Shown here one piece after another: positions 1 through 13,589 of a stretch of 64,000 nucleotides of DNA. The position numbers and the translations under genes are program-made. Origin of the DNA: Corythucha ciliata (lineage: Eukaryota; Arthropoda; Insecta; Hemiptera; Tingidae); assembly GCA_038030265.1 (NCBI GenBank), contig CM075939.1, forward strand, positions 10,645,253-10,709,252. The letters run 5' to 3'. The notes beneath the pieces were generated by a model that searched no databases, had not been told where the DNA came from, and saw nothing but the letters and a program-made list of their open reading frames with translations. Each line of letters starts with the position of its first letter. Position 1 is the stretch's first letter.

Positions 1-1
1 C

Positions 2-265
2 CAGCCTACTGTCAAATTCCTCGCATTTCTTCTTCCAAACAACAATGAGACGTTGACCCTCACACGGTCACCGAGACAAGGGCAGTTTTATAAAATGCGA
101 AACTCCGACTTCAGAGGATCATCTCACAGAACGTCGCCCTCAACTCCACGCCAAACTCCAACATTGAGTCATTATAACACGCCGACATCCTCATCTTATT
201 CATCAACAAATACGTCACAGGGAACTCCAAGTCCAAAGGCAACGCCAACCGCGACAATGCCTTAA
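2..265 (+). CDS. C-terminal coding exon of an unrecognised protein (5' part outside window)
   Basis: The frame is open from base 2 to a TAA at 263-265, giving about 87 codons with no internal stop. The first third reads as ordinary mixed sequence (QPTVKFLAFLLPNNNETLTL). The rest is a low-complexity tail rich in Ser, Thr and Pro with repeated S/T-P pairs (TSPSTPRQTP, GTPSPKATPT), typical of a disordered, phosphorylatable C-terminus. No ATG near the left edge is required, because this is most likely the continuation of an upstream exon. An AATAAA lies at 695-700, rather far downstream. I do not recognise the family. The compositional bias and the contrast with the repeat-filled DNA that follows are the only arguments for coding, so a chance frame is not excluded. 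Confidence 0.5.
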   Translation, partial: QPTVKFLAFLLPNNNETLTLTRSPRQGQFYKMRNSDFRGSSHRTSPSTPRQTPTLSHYNTPTSSSYSSTNTSQGTPSPKATPTATMP

Positions 266-284
266 AAGTTCATGATTCCCACCC

Positions 285-640
285 TAAAAATGGCTAAATC
301 GACCATTCGCGCACCAAACGTGGCCTTGACTTCCTAAAAACAGCTAAATTGGCTCCACGCACTCTAACAATGGCTAGCATAAACTGACGATTTGCGCCCT
401 GAAAATGCCTGTGCAGATGATTCCTGCCCTGAAAATAGCGAAAGCTGGCCAAAACTGAGCATTGACGCCTTGGCTTCGCGCCCTATAACTGGCAAAACTG
501 ACCCTATACGCCCTAAAACTAGCCAAACTGACGATTCGCGAATTGAAAATGACTGAACTCGCAGTTCGTTCCATGAAAATGACTAAAATAACGGATTCGT
601 GACCTGAAAATTTCAAAACCGGTTGTGTTTCATTCGTTGT
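285..640 (-). repeat. Short-unit divergent array, family C (inverted orientation)
   Basis: About ten degenerate units of ~30 bp repeat the words GCCCT, AAAAATGGCTAAA and CTGACGATTCGCG. This is the reverse complement of the much longer array at 33960-36130 (GCGAATCGTCAGTTT, GCCATTTTTAGGG). Open frames across it are by-products of the periodicity. Confidence 0.75.
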
Positions 641-694
641 ATCGTTTGAGAATGAGAAAAATGGCGTTGCCGAAACTGCGGCAATGGTAGTTCA

Positions 695-700
695 AATAAA
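695..700 (+). promoter_or_regulatory. Possible polyadenylation signal AATAAA
   Basis: A canonical hexamer lies 430 bases after the stop of the exon at 2-265. It sits in AT-rich repeat DNA, so it may be chance. Confidence 0.15.
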
Positions 701-1240
701 ACAAGAGTACACTATAGCTCTTTAAAATAGTAATTTTTGGGTCTCGATTGAATTAACAAACTCCGTGGGCTTGGGTCTTTCAAATATCAATTTCGAGGGG
801 TTGGCTTAACCGATAAGCCAATTTCGAAATTTTGTCTTCTTCAAAAGACAATTTCGCGAGGTGGAAAATAAATTTTTCAGAAGATTCAATTTGGCAGATC
901 TCTTTTCTTTTAAAATCCACGGTTTGGTAAACCAAACGTGGATTTGGTGGACGTTTGGTTTACCAAACCTTGGATCTTGCTATTTCAAATGGACATTTCG
1001 GGTGTTAGGCACCAATACGCCAATTTCATTTTCACATGTCTGGATCTTTTAAGACCATTTTTTTTTTGGATCTGGCGCCTTCAAAGCTCAAAAATCTAAT
1101 TACTTAAAAAAAGGAAGAATTCGGAAGTTCCCGTCACAAAAAGTTTTATTTTAGAAAAAAGGGACTAGTTTCCTCAAAAATCCAATTGTGTGGGGCTGAA
1201 TTCTTCAAAAACCAAATTATTCGGATTTTATCTCTGTAAA
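700..1240 (-). repeat. Short-unit divergent array, family E (inverted orientation)
   Basis: Units of ~30 bp contain TTCAAAAACCAATTTCG followed by a word like GGTTTGGCTCTT. This is the reverse complement of the family E units at 36240-36620 and 42080-42890 (GAGCCAAACC, CACGAAATTGG). Units are strongly diverged, and some carry longer inserts. Confidence 0.65.
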
Positions 1241-3900
1241 CCCCTAATTTTGTAATTATTTTTATTCCAAGCCGGGGGCCCCTTATGGGTCGGGGCCCTT
1301 ATGCGGTCGCCTACCCCCTAGTTCTTGATTCTTTGATTCAAAAACCAGTTCCGCGAGCTTTTAGTGATACAATATGGCTCCTCGGAAGGACCAGACTTCT
1401 TGTTGGGGCTTGGACCAAAAACCACAGTTTTCAAACTTGATCGTTTTCAGCCGAATTCGGTTCATAAACTGGTAATGTAAGAGGCGGTCCTCCTTCACTG
1501 GGGGGGGGGGGGTGTCCCTTTTTTTCTACCTGAAATATGCGTGATGGTGGTTTAAGAGCGGAAGAGTGTGCGATCTGACTCCCGCTGAAGATGTAGCGAG
1601 TGAGTAGGTGTGTTGGTGGGGGGGGGGGCGGATTAATTAATGTCGTGACTGGTGTCGGTACGAACCTATACCAGAAACTAAGTAAGAACAAAAGAAAAAG
1701 GAAAGGAAGCAATCTTAATTTTAACCAGAAAACTTACTTCTTCATTAGTGAGAGCTTTTATTTTATTTGCAGTTTCTTTGAATGGCACGAGTGGAAGTAA
1801 AGCATGGTCCGAGGGGAAGGGGAGGGGATGCCAGACTGTTTTTAATGGGTAAACTTTTTTTTTCCTACGCCGACTGCCGCCCCTGTAAAACCTTCGTTAA
1901 TTTTTTATACCCAACCAGCACCACCACCCACCCACTCACTCTACTCACAGTCACTGTGGTTGCCAACTTTCGAAATAAGGTGAAGACCCCCGTCGAAATT
2001 GTCGGTTTTTACACGTACAACTTCCGAGAAAATTAATTTACCGAAAGAACAAGCGCCAACCACGTCGTGTCGTCATCATCATCGTTTTATTCCCAGAAAC
2101 GACTTTTACAACTTGCGCCGTCGACTGGTTTTATCCTAAAAATGGGTCGAACCACTCGCATTTTTCTTTGTTTCACGCATTAGGCAAAAGCCCGAGAGAC
2201 CGACGCGTATTTCTAGATGAAGTATAACAGTGGAGACTGGAAATGAAATATTTAACGTCTTCCGTGAAGTTTGTAGAGGCGAGCCGTAAATTTCCCCGAA
2301 TAAATATTTAAAAACCTTTAAATTTTCACGGAAGCCTTTAATATTTAATCAAAAGGCGTTATTAAATTTCTCACTTACAGCTATTAGTGAACTCTCTTTT
2401 GTGTGTACGTTTCTTTCTAATCGACGACGACGATTCGAGAGAAATTAAATTTTAAAAGTAAACAAAAAGGAGGAAGAAAAAAAAAGTCCCTCCTTTCGAA
2501 ACACTCCAATTTAATCCGATTGAATATTTAATTTCCTGTGATCAGCAGTGTCGGTTTTCAGAAGAAGGTGGTCTGTTATAGCAAGAGGTGCAACTGGTGA
2601 GGGGGTAATCTCATTAGTTATTTCTTGGAGACCCCCCCCCCCCCACCACTTCTTCGACTTTCACCGATGTTTCTTGGAGAACAGTAACTGAAACGGCTTT
2701 TCGTAGCGTAGTGTTCGCGAAGTTGGTATTGAAATCGATAGTTTGGCTCATTAACCCCTCCACCCAACCCCATTGTAATCGACTATTTGCCGCACGGGGA
2801 ACTGTCTATTGAGCATGGAAATACTTGTGACGCCTTTGCATCAATTTGAGATCATCCTGGGTCAACGGTGATTACCGATACTGTACCGAATTGGTTTGAC
2901 TTGTTCCTCGCGGAATATAACAAAACTTAAAACGACTCTTAAAACACTTCAGCGCAAAACTATAAACATTCTATCGATCGGTGAAGTTTGTATGAAGATG
3001 TGCTGAGACACTGCGAGCAAGCGAGAATTGAATATCACAAGTGGATTACCGCTCAACATTGCCTTTCCTTTCTATTCAAGCCGTCGAATTCTCTCAAACT
3101 GCTTTTGAAATTACGCTAGAAATCAATTTCCTTTGACTTGTGTTTCCAGCCAATATAGCGAAGCTATATCAAACTTTATTTGTTTTCGCTCTCAAAAGCG
3201 ATAAGAAATACTTGGGTTGAAGCCCCTCGCAACTGCAGGCATCGCACCCATTTATACCCCTCGATGGCGTTAATTAAGGGAAGTCACTGATCAAAAGACG
3301 GCGAAGGTCAGAAAATGGTTTTACAATCCGCGTGGAATGTCAAAGAGGCTTTCTGAAACGCCCAATTTGTTCGGCCTTTGAACTTTCAAGCGTGCCACAT
3401 CGCGGTGAATGGGGCGAAAGGAAGGGGGTGGGAGAGAAATGATCAAACCACATAGAAAACGACCTGTATCATACATCTCGGGCACCCAGCAGGATTTAAT
3501 TCGTTCCAACATTGTTTCGGTATGGAGACTGTTTGAACTCCATGAGGTGGACGGACCCCACGTACGTTTTTGTTTTGAAGACGTTCCCATTTCGGCTATA
3601 CTCGGCCCTGGGGTCTCGACAGTCCGGAAGCTCGCCCCAAAGATGTCATTTTGGTCTCAAAAAAACTGTCCGACTCTCCAAAACATAGCATGAAAAAAAA
3701 ACAACTGAAATTACAGACCAATAATTTATGAATCGATCGATCGAGCAACAACCGTGTTACCCACCTAAGGAACTCGAAATTTCATAGCCATTCATATTCA
3801 TGGCAAATTTGGGGTTAAAAGTTCATACCCGCAGTTACCAGTTTATGACTCGAGCGATCAAGCTCATCAAAACTCTCAATTTTCCTCCCAAAAAATTGTC
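1241..3900. other. Non-coding stretch, no gene recognised
   Basis: Mostly unique, AT-rich sequence with poly-G and poly-C tracts (about 1500-1512, 1618-1628, 2632-2644). The frames at 3321-3590 (minus) and 3409-3693 (plus) overlap each other and show no recognisable motif. I see no convincing exon. Confidence 0.5.
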
Positions 3901-3909
3901 TATCCCCCC

Positions 3910-3960
3910 TCGCATTAGTGTACCGACATAAGGCGATGGGGAAGGACCGCCCCCCACTCA
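3910..3960 (+). repeat. Terminal sequence of the composite family A repeat (copy 1)
   Basis: The words AGTGTACCGACATAAGG and GGACCGCCCC also occur, reverse-complemented, at about 29375-29425 and 44240-44285. In all three places the segment lies at the same end of a family A array. Such a non-repeated terminal sequence is expected of a mobile element end. Confidence 0.55.
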
Positions 3961-3969
3961 AGGAAATTT

Positions 3970-4800
3970 GGGATTTCTTGATTTTAAACCATTGATTGAC
4001 GGCTAGTATTTAGAATAAGGACTCATTGGCTGCTAAAATTAAGAAAAATTCATGTCTAAACATTCCAAGTTTCTAATAGGCTACTAAAAATGTGAAGCAG
4101 CTATAATTTACGCTAATTTTGTGGGGCAACTTCGCTGAAAAAACGCTAATACTTGCGGCTAAAAATGCGAAAAAGTGCTGATTCATACCAAAAAGCCAAA
4201 AAAAAATAAATAATTTCAACTAAAAATTTGGAAAAACACTTATTCACGGCAATAATTTTGAGAAAAATCGGTAATTCGCGGCTATAAAGTTGATAAAAAA
4301 AGATGAATCAATGTTCAGCAGACTCAGCTAATACTGAGAAGAGACAAATTCACGGTCTCTCAAGGCAACTTTGTGACTAAAATTGAGAAATGTGCTAATT
4401 TGCATGGAAAAAGTGAAAAAAATCGTAAATTCATGGAAAAGGCGTTAATTCACGGCTAAAATGGAGAAAAAACGCTAATTCGTGGATGAACTTGAGAAAA
4501 CCTGAAATTTCAAGGCTAAAATTGAGTAAAAACGGTGATTGGCGGCTGAAATTAGGAAATAATTTCCGGTTAAAACTGTCAAAAATTCTTTGTTAAGCGC
4601 TAATTCGTGGATATATTTTAGATAAAAACAGCTAAAACTGGGAAAGAACTGAGAAAGATTAGCACCTAAACTTGAGAAAATGCACTAAATGTGCGGCTGG
4701 AAACTGAGAAAAATCGCTCAATCGCGGCTTAAATTGAGAAAAAGCCAATTTGAGGTCCCTGGAAGCAAGTTATAGTGACTAAAATTTATGTATTAGCAGT
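3970..4800 (+). repeat. Family A short-unit array
   Basis: Degenerate ~29-bp units follow the pattern GCTAATTCGCGGC then TAAAATTGAG then a run of A. Interspersed landmarks such as GGGGCAACTTCG (4120-4132) and GGAAGCAAGTT (4760-4770) recur in other family A arrays of the window. Confidence 0.8.
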
Positions 4801-7754
4801 AGTTTAACGCAACGACATTGCATTCATTTTTTATTTAGGGATTTTAATGGGCCACATTGAGATTTCTGCCCCGGGGCCTTGGCAGGTGTAGGTCTGCAAC
4901 TGTCTAGCCCATCTGAATTTGGCAATAATGGCCGATGAAATGACCAGTTCTCGAGTCGAACAATCAATTTCACCAAAAATAGACAATCCTGCCTCAAAAA
5001 AACTGTCTGGCCTAGCTGTGGGGTATGGTGGGCGGGTGTTGGAGGTGGCAAGACTGGTGCGAGTGGTCTACGAAACTTGACATTCGTACGAACAACTTGA
5101 AATTTGGCACTGAATTACAAATTGCGCGGGCCAATGAATTGGACAATGTCACCCTGTCAGGCTTGTTTGACCTTTAAAACGGCTTATTAAATTGTAAAAC
5201 TATCCAATGACCTTCAATTAAGGGTCAAGAATCCATTTTTTTTTAACCGAGTAACCCGGGAATCCGATTTTTTTATCGAAATAATCGACATTTTGCATTA
5301 AATTGACTATTTGCTCCGTAGTTAACTTGTTTTTCAGGTCAATGAAGCAAACTCAAAGTCAAATTCCCCGGGGACTGCGGTTCAACCGGTCCGGGGTCGG
5401 TTGAAAAATACGCCAGGTCTATTCGAGCCCCCCCCCCCACCAGTGTTTCTCCCGGTCCCCGGTGGTTGTCTGTCAAAAAACAATGTTAGTTTCAATGTAC
5501 TGGAAGTTTGCGAGACTTGATCAGAGTGGTGAGTGATTTTTGACCTCCTGGGGGTCATATAGCCTTTCTCTGCACCGCCACACTCATAAACTTTTTTTTT
5601 CTTTCATTCTATTGTTTCTTTCCACGAAATTTCTGGATTTTTAAAACAACGAAAATGTGATCAGGGCACGACCGGGAGACAGGGCGAAAGATTTATATCC
5701 GGAGGGTGTGCGCGCTGTTGGAACAAAGAAAAGTCTTCGGCTGAGTGGTTGGATGAGTATGTGGAGGGGAGGAGGGGAGGCTGAATCCAACAAGTTTTTA
5801 TTACCTACACCCCTCACTCACCCACCCCTCAAGCCAGCTCCTATCCACGAAAAACACGCCGTAAGTTTTAGCTTTTTATGATGGAAGTCAAGTACGTAAT
5901 TTTATCAAGGTTTCAAGTGCCTAAGAGAGAGCGTATAAAGAGTTTTTTTGTTTTTTTTAAAGCACACAACTGAATAAATAAACTTTACAAACACGATAAA
6001 AAGTAGGTAGAAAATGATAGTTTAACTACTTTAAAAAAAGGCTCAAATGACGAGAAAAAAGTCATAAATAAAGCCAGTCTTTAATACAAGCCATTCCCGT
6101 ATGAAAAGCAAACTTTTAAAGGGCCTTGCAAGGGCTGGCGAAGAGCTCAGCAAAAGCCTGCACTTGAACGGCGGATAATATCGAAGGAAAACCCGCTGAT
6201 TCGAGCTATTTATTGAACTCTTTATCTTTTCGATCTTGTACCAGTTAATATTTGAGGGTAAATATTTGCTTTTTCGCGTACGAGTGATGATGGGAGGTGG
6301 GGCTCTGCCGCTGCAGTGAGAGGAGATGCAAAAAACCAAGCAGTGAATGAGGGTAAAATTACTCATTTTATGGAGTGACGTTTAGCCCCCCCCCCCTCGG
6401 CCAATCCCACCACGTTAATTCGACAAATTCCCTCCCAGCTTACCGACATTTTTCGGCTTCTTTGCGCTTAACTCGAATTGACTGAAAAAAGAAGTAGAAG
6501 AAAAAAAAAAACGACTCCCTCCCCGAGAAAGTGTATATTTTGCTCCGACTTTTCAGAAACATTACCCTAATGGAAACAGGGCGATTGGATCGGTTGACAG
6601 GTGTAAAGGTGAGTGTGCTGAAGGAGAGTGGAAGTGGGGAAGCCCCGGTTAACCAAATTGAACCCCCCCCCCACCATCCACCCTTTCTTTCTCTACAGTT
6701 CATCCTTTTCGTAATTTGCCGTCTTATTCCTTTCGACAGTCTTGAAACGCCACCCCACCCCCCCAAATAAGAAAAAAAAAGAAGTGCGAAACTTTCGATC
6801 CCTGGGGTCTGGGTTGGTCGTCCCTGGGGCGTGGGCTCACTCAATTTAATTAAATTTCGCGATATTCTGAACGGCAATCGGTCCCCAGCAAAAAGGAAAA
6901 ATTCATATAAAAATATTATATGTAGGTAAGTTGATAAAATAAAATTGAATTCGCTCTACACAAAGAGTTTATTTTAATCGGCCCGGGTCGTACTTTTCCA
7001 GGCCCCCTCTCTCACGATTGAAGTGTAAATGTTTCTCTTTTGAATTTAAAATCTCGTTTCCCCCTCCCCCTAACCTGGTCTAAATCGAGCAGCGTGACAT
7101 AATAGAAAGGCGGGGTTTAATAGTTTTAATCGGTGTCGACTCTGTCTCAGTTCATGCTGCGCTGGAGCCAAAGAAGAGATTTAGTCAAAACCCATTACTT
7201 GCACGCCTCCAAAAGGGCGTTAACAACGGGGTGTTGGGTTGGTGATCGGGGGGGGGGGGTATTCGTCTTTTAAATAATCCGCGAAGAACAAAAGGGTTTT
7301 TTTTTTATCTTAGTAAGAGGTGACTCCACCCTTTTTGTTTTTATTTCTTTTTTTGCAGTCTTCGGCCCGACTCCAAGTACAATGAAAGGGGAAGGCTCTC
7401 TCTTTCACCAAAGAATCTTTTGAATGACAAAGACGTTTGGTGGGGGGGGGTGACGATGAAGAGTGGAGGTCTCGCCGTTCAGAAAAAAAAGAGAAAGGAC
7501 TGTTTTCAAAAGGGTTCTAGGTGGGGTGGGGGTGAATTCAATTTAATTTAAATCTGGAATGTGGAAAGGAAGAAAGTGTTCAAAGTTGGTACTGGCGGTT
7601 AACGCAACCCTCCCCATCGATTCATTATCACACCAATTTAAATCATTCGAAGATGAAATAATTGAACTTTGGGAAAACGTGTACCCGCACAGCGAATAAT
7701 CGTATCACAGGCGGTTCGATTGGGTTTGGATGGGTTGGGCAAACAGAGAAAACC

Positions 7755-7756
<2 letters not shown>
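4801..7756. other. Non-coding stretch, no gene recognised
   Basis: Unique sequence with many homopolymer tracts (C run near 5430, C run near 6387, C run near 6663, G run near 7250). A G/C-rich, short-range repeated segment lies at 5365-5400 (two copies of a CCGGGG-type word). None of the open frames has recognisable domain structure or convincing splice sites. Confidence 0.5.

Positions 7757-7792
<36 letters not shown>
7757..7792. repeat. (GA)n microsatellite
   Basis: About 18 uninterrupted AG dinucleotides. On the minus strand this reads as a Ser-Leu repeat in a chance frame. Confidence 0.95.
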
Positions 7793-7795
<3 letters not shown>

Positions 7796-10700
7796 CAACG
7801 GCGTACGAGGTCCATCCCTTCCCTTGACCCCTCTCCAATAGACAATGAAATGTTCAGGATGTGCTTGATTCGAAGGAAACGGTTGACAAGAAGCGGTTGA
7901 GGGGGGAAGGGAGGCGCCTTTTATCTAGCGATCTGTCTGCCCAGAACTCGCCTTTTCAAGGGGTCTACCCAGGCCGGAAATACACGACAAGTTATGCTGG
8001 TTTCTTGCCTAACTTTAAAGTTTCTTTTTTCAAACTTTTCTAGGGGCGACGAAAAATATGTTTTTCATCCTTCTAAAAACGAAAAAATTCAAGCTTAAAT
8101 CGAGTTTGGCTTCCTGCCGATGAAAATCTTCCGGTCATATACGCTCACCACCCTCCCACAACTTGCTTCCCGGATGGTTTTGAAGTGGATGATGAGGAAG
8201 TAAGGGGAAGGGAGGGGGAAGGTATCGTGATTTGTACGTGGGTCTCTCCCCGACTCATTCCCCCCCCCTCCCGAAACACACAAGTAGATTGCCAAACCCC
8301 TTCAGGCAAACCCCCACTGCTTTGTTTCCTTCTAGTTCGAAAAGGTCCACTCAGGGGGTGTGAAGAGAACAAGAGCGTTGGTTGTTATGGGGAGGGGAAG
8401 GGGTTCTGGGGTTTAACTATCTCTGAAATGTAAAAAGGGGCGGGGAGGGATCCGAAATTGGGTGTGCACGTCCTGTACTTAGCTAGGAGTGTGAGGGTGT
8501 GGAGGAGGGCACAGGGAGCAAATAGAAAGTTATTTATCAACATACACGAATGCGTACCATGTATTCCGTGGCGAAAATGGAATTACCTCCGAATACATCC
8601 CTCCCCCACTTTCCTGCCCTTGACGAACGCTGTAAGAGTCGAGCAGAATTCGAGAGGCAATTGGGGGGGGGGCAGATAGGATGAACACTTCTTCAAGCAT
8701 GCGAATTTCCATCAGGAGAGACGAGAGAGGCAGCTGATTCTATGGTCTGGGCGGCGGACCCCTCCCCCCCCTCAACATGGGATGCGGTTCGGAGTGTCGA
8801 TTTGGCCTACTTCCGGGTCGAAACACCAGCACATTTTCTGAAATAAGGGCAAATCACCGTGCCAACTCTCTCTGCCAAAGAGTTACTCGCAAATTGAAGT
8901 GTAAGAAAAATTAGCACATAAAAAGCGACTGCGCCATGCACTTGACAAGTGGTCACAAGTACCAATTTTGACAATTACATCGCAGGATGACTCTGATTGT
9001 AAACCAAGACCGGGGGCGGGGACCTGGGCCTCAGTTCCCGTGACTGCGACGTCCTGCCGTGTGAGGACAAAATGAGGTGAACATTTAATGAATTGACAAA
9101 AATTCACCGCGAAATCCAACAATCGGTTCATCGCCCCACCCGCAGAAACCACTGAAAATGTTCCAACAACTTTTATTCCACAGGTGGAGAAGCCATCGAG
9201 ATCTCCACTCATGCGGTGGCACTTCGTGAAATAAATTGTCGGTTTTAGTAAATTTATGAGATTTTCGCACAAAAAAAAAAAAAAAAAATAAAAGCAAGAA
9301 GAACACAGTCCGTTAGTGTAAACACGTCGGATCTATTGAAAGATTCTAAACGGTGGGCAAACAACAAGCCAAACTGTTTCGCGGTTGTGTGCCCAAGGAC
9401 ATTGGTGATGGTGGTGGAGGTGGGGGGGGGGGTTCCGTTCCCTTACCACCACCACGAAGCCCCTCGACTCACCTAAATCATACACTCTGAGATTGCTGGA
9501 AGGATTTTGGCCTGTGTCAAGTATTATGGTTCAAGGGATTTTGCGAGTTCTAGGAATGTTAATCCTTTCACCTTTCGCGTTTTCTTTACGGCTGTTTTGA
9601 GCGGTGGAGGTGGAGGTAGAGGATTTCGTTTCATAGGGCTTAATCCGGAGGGATTTGGACTGGTGGCGATGGCGGGTAGTGGAGGGGCGAGAAAGGATTT
9701 CTTTGTTTACTCTCGGACGTGTTAATAACTGTTAATTTTTTCACAATACGAGAGGAGTCGAATTAAAGGATGAATTAAGGGTTTTCGCTGGAAACTATGG
9801 TGTTGTTGTTTTAAAAGGAAAAACATTGAAAATCCTGAAAATTTAGACGTTTTAGTACCTTATTTTTGAGAAACTCACGGCATCGTACAAACACTAAAAA
9901 AAATCCATCCCGTAGAAAAAGGGAAACGCTTACAATTAACGACGGGCGGAAACTGGCAAACCGTGAACAAACAAACACAAACAAAAAAGAAAAACACAAA
10001 ACAAGCGAGAGAGCAACGCCCTGAAACAGAACAGAACCAGCACACGCGATGACTGACGAGCCGTTACTGTTTTCAAAACTTTACCGCCTCTCTTTTTGCC
10101 GCCGCCGGTTTCCAGAATGCCCTAAGGGGGGCGGTGGCTATATGAAAAAGAAGGCAGGCGAGAAGGATTGAAGAAGGAGGCGGCCGGCGGTGGCTTCGCG
10201 TGTCTCTCCACCCCCCACCACCTACCCAACCCATTTGGAAGGGAAAGGGCTCTCTGTAAGCTTGCCTGGGGCATGCGTTTTTTGATGGGTGGGTAAGTGC
10301 GTGAGTGTGAGAGTAACCCCCACCCCGTTCCGCTAACGTCACTATCAAGTGCTCGAGCTCTTGTTCGAACTAAAGGGCCTGATCAAAGGGACCGTCAGGG
10401 AAATACCGCCCTTTGAAAAACTCCACTTTTCCGCCTTTCATCGCACTCCTCACCGACCAACCAAACCCGTTGCGGTTTTCAAGAATCAGTTTTCCGAAAA
10501 TCTCAAACCCCCAAACGCTCAAAATTAATATTTTGGTCTCTATATTTACGTCCCTTGCAGCATTGAATCCTCGTCGACTAGTATTTACCATAATAGTGAC
10601 GTCAAACTGACACAACTAAAACTTCGTAATTATAATTGGCTATTTTATCGGACTTTCAACTATAACCGCCCCCGCCCCCCCTACCTGTTTGTTTCGTCAC

Positions 10701-13579
10701 CTCGGCACGAGGTAGGCTTTATGAAGTGCAAATACCGAAAGTTTTCGCTTGTTTAGTTTTCCCTGTCTAACGAGCGTGTAGTAGTCGTCAGTCGGAGGTG
10801 GGAAATTGTTGAAGAGGAGGGGGGGGGGTCTTTTGAAATACAGTCTCAACATCCACCAAAAGGGAATGTTGATAAGGATGAGAGGAAGGGTAGGGGGTGG
10901 CTTTTGCCGAGAAAGTTTCCCAAAATTTCCTCGCTAATGCGTGTTAAAAGGGGGTTTTGAAAAGGCTTCTATAGTATTTGGCTGACGTAAGACACCGCGT
11001 AATGTTTTGAGATGCGTCAGCATCGAGTTAACTACCTCCTCTCACCGCCGACAATGTTATTTATCATCCAGTTTTTTCACGAGTTATTAATACTTCAATA
11101 AAAATCCGAAAATTATTTAAAAAATAAACTGTGAACCCAGCCTCTTTTCCACAATACTCGCTTCATCCAATCGACTTTGTCTCCCCCTTCCCACCTACCC
11201 ACACCACAGAGCTCTCCCTTTCCGTTATCACTTCAAGAGCACCACTATACACGGCATCCGAAGGGCGGTAAATGCCAACCACCCAGAGAAAGGGCGGCGG
11301 TATTTCGCCCTTTGCCCCTTTGAACAGGATGACAGAAATCGACGAGAACTCCTGGTCACCGCCTCTCACAGCCGCCTCCAACCCCTATCACCAACTATCC
11401 CTTTCCACTGCAAAAATCTAGGAATTTGGGACGTCTTTTTTTGCCTTTTGAGAGAGGGTGAACAGTTTATTTCATTATTATTATTTTTTTTTTGCGCTTC
11501 ATACTAGCAAAATTTAACATTGTAAACCCCTAAAAAACAGTGTAAAAAACTAATCGGTGGCAGCAGTGAAGCACCACCACGAAGAAGAATGACATGGTGG
11601 GTTGAGAGGGGGGTTTAACGAATATAAATGTCTCGATTTTGCGGCGACTTTCCAACTTCAAATATACATACAGTTTTAAGCCAACCCCTTCCATCTTTTC
11701 CACGAACTCCCGAGTACCACACGGCGAGACAAAAGTTTTCATTCCCTATTTCACCGCTATAATCCTAATTCTTCGAATCACCCATTCAATCCTTTGTTTA
11801 ACTTTACTGTGCAAAGGGCTGAAATCCTTACTCACACACACACACATACAACAACAACACGGTGAGACACGGCCTCGCCACAGACTATAGTACAAGCGGT
11901 TGAGCACCCAGGAGGGTAGTTAATCAAGTTTCAGAGCTATTAACGGCGTTGAATAAGAGACCTCGATGTTTGGTGGTACACTGTAACGGAAAAATCAAGG
12001 TTGGGTCGTAAGAAGGGTGGTGCGAGGGGGTAAACAAAAAGGAAAACAAGTCCTGCCAGTGTGATGAATGAGGGTCAGAGGGGCGACCTTTTCTCACTCT
12101 CCGGACTACACAATTTTCAATAGAAGAACTTCATTTTAATATATAGCGAGAATTTCTCAGTGCCATCCTCCCCCCGCCCCACCCCCGACCAATCCTATTT
12201 CCCATTCAGGGATTGGGAAGGGTGGGGTGGGGGTGAATAAAGAAAAATGACTAGGCATGAAGATGATGAGCTTGTAGAGGAAATGGAAAGGGGTCGTCCG
12301 GTGAGATAGAATGAGAGAGAGCGAGTGCGGTTTACTTCACTTCTATAACCGGGTGGAATACTAATGTCCAGCACTAGAAACTTCCACTCCCTCTCTCACT
12401 CACACCCTCTCGTCTTCCAACCTCAACGAGGTGAGATTACCTTCACATAGAGATGGTGGACTATCATGAGCCCTGTGGTTGGTGAAGGGCGCGGGAGGGA
12501 GCGCCAGGAAGGGACACAGCATCGTGAGCGTTGCGAGAGGGACATTAAAAAGCGAGGGATACATCCCGAAGTATAAAAACGTGTCAGGGAGAGGGGAAAC
12601 CGAGGAACATAAACGTATAAAAGCACGTTTTATACGAATGTCGTCGCTATTAGCCCAAGTCGACGATTTGCGGTTTTTTTGTTTTTTTACTTTTATTCAT
12701 TTAAAACAGACAAATCGAGTTCCCAGGAAACTGATTGACGGAAATCTGTTAAAATGATCTCAATCTGCTTGTGCAGTTTAAAAACTTGACATGGGTGCTC
12801 AGAATTGATTTTTCACCGCAAAAAAAAAGGCCAAATCACTCTGAAATACTGTCAATTTCATTGTCCACCGCACGACATAACCACACGCAGACGATTTTCC
12901 GGATTTGTAGATTCCAAAGTCTGTGAGTGTCAAATTGACAGTTTTTAGAGTAGAATGCCCCCAAATAAGGTCAATAAACGAGCTCGTTTATATAATTGAA
13001 TGTATAAAACGATCGGCCAGACGATAGACGACGGGAGGGCCCAACAGTGTTTCTAAGAAAAAAAAGAAAAGAAGAGGCCGATTCAAACCGCCCGTCAAGA
13101 CCTATCGGTTGTGCGGGTCGTTGCATAACTCTATCGATTGACGAGACACGAGCTTGGTCACTCTAAAATTTTAATTAAAAATTAACAGTTTTTTTATATT
13201 ATTACTAATCCAACGCCGATGCAACGGCCAATTTTCGCTCCAACGGTCAGTTTTGACTCAAAAACCTAAAGCGTCTCGTACCCGTACAATAAATATTGCG
13301 CAAACTATAGAGATTGCACAATAAAATTGAACGTTTGTGGGTTGTATTGATGGGCTGCACATTATAATAAACAACCCATTTTTTGTCAATGAACATCTGG
13401 AAGCAAAATATTGTACTATTGCGCAATAGTTATTGTACGTGTATGCACAGATGGTAAAAAGGCAGGGAAAGTGGTCTGTAACGGTAGACACTGAATAATT
13501 CAACCTGAAAACCGGAAATATAGCACCAAAAGGCAGGCGCGTAGCCAGGCCGTAATCTAAGAATGTGGAGCTTCAGATG
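7793..13579. other. Non-coding stretch, no gene recognised
   Basis: Unique sequence with poly-C/poly-G tracts. It includes a 129-codon minus-strand frame at 8883-9272 and a 72-codon plus frame at 9507-9725; neither has a recognisable motif or good splice borders. A short (CA)n-like stretch is near 11831-11845. Confidence 0.45.
13534..13549 (+). repeat. Transposon-end-like motif CAGGCGCGTAGCCAGG
   Basis: Resembles the CAGxGGCGTAGCCAGG-type termini common in non-autonomous DNA transposons of invertebrates. Related words occur at 15542-15554 and 48641-48656. No partner terminus was identified here. Confidence 0.35.
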
Positions 13580-13589
13580 CACCATTCCC

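Noticed and set aside
3321..3693. Overlapping ~90-codon frames on both strands
   Set aside because: Both look unremarkable and exclude each other. A donor-like GTACGT on the plus strand is not matched by a convincing acceptor.
8883..9272. 129-codon minus-strand frame
   Set aside because: No domain, no supported splice borders, composition like the flanks.
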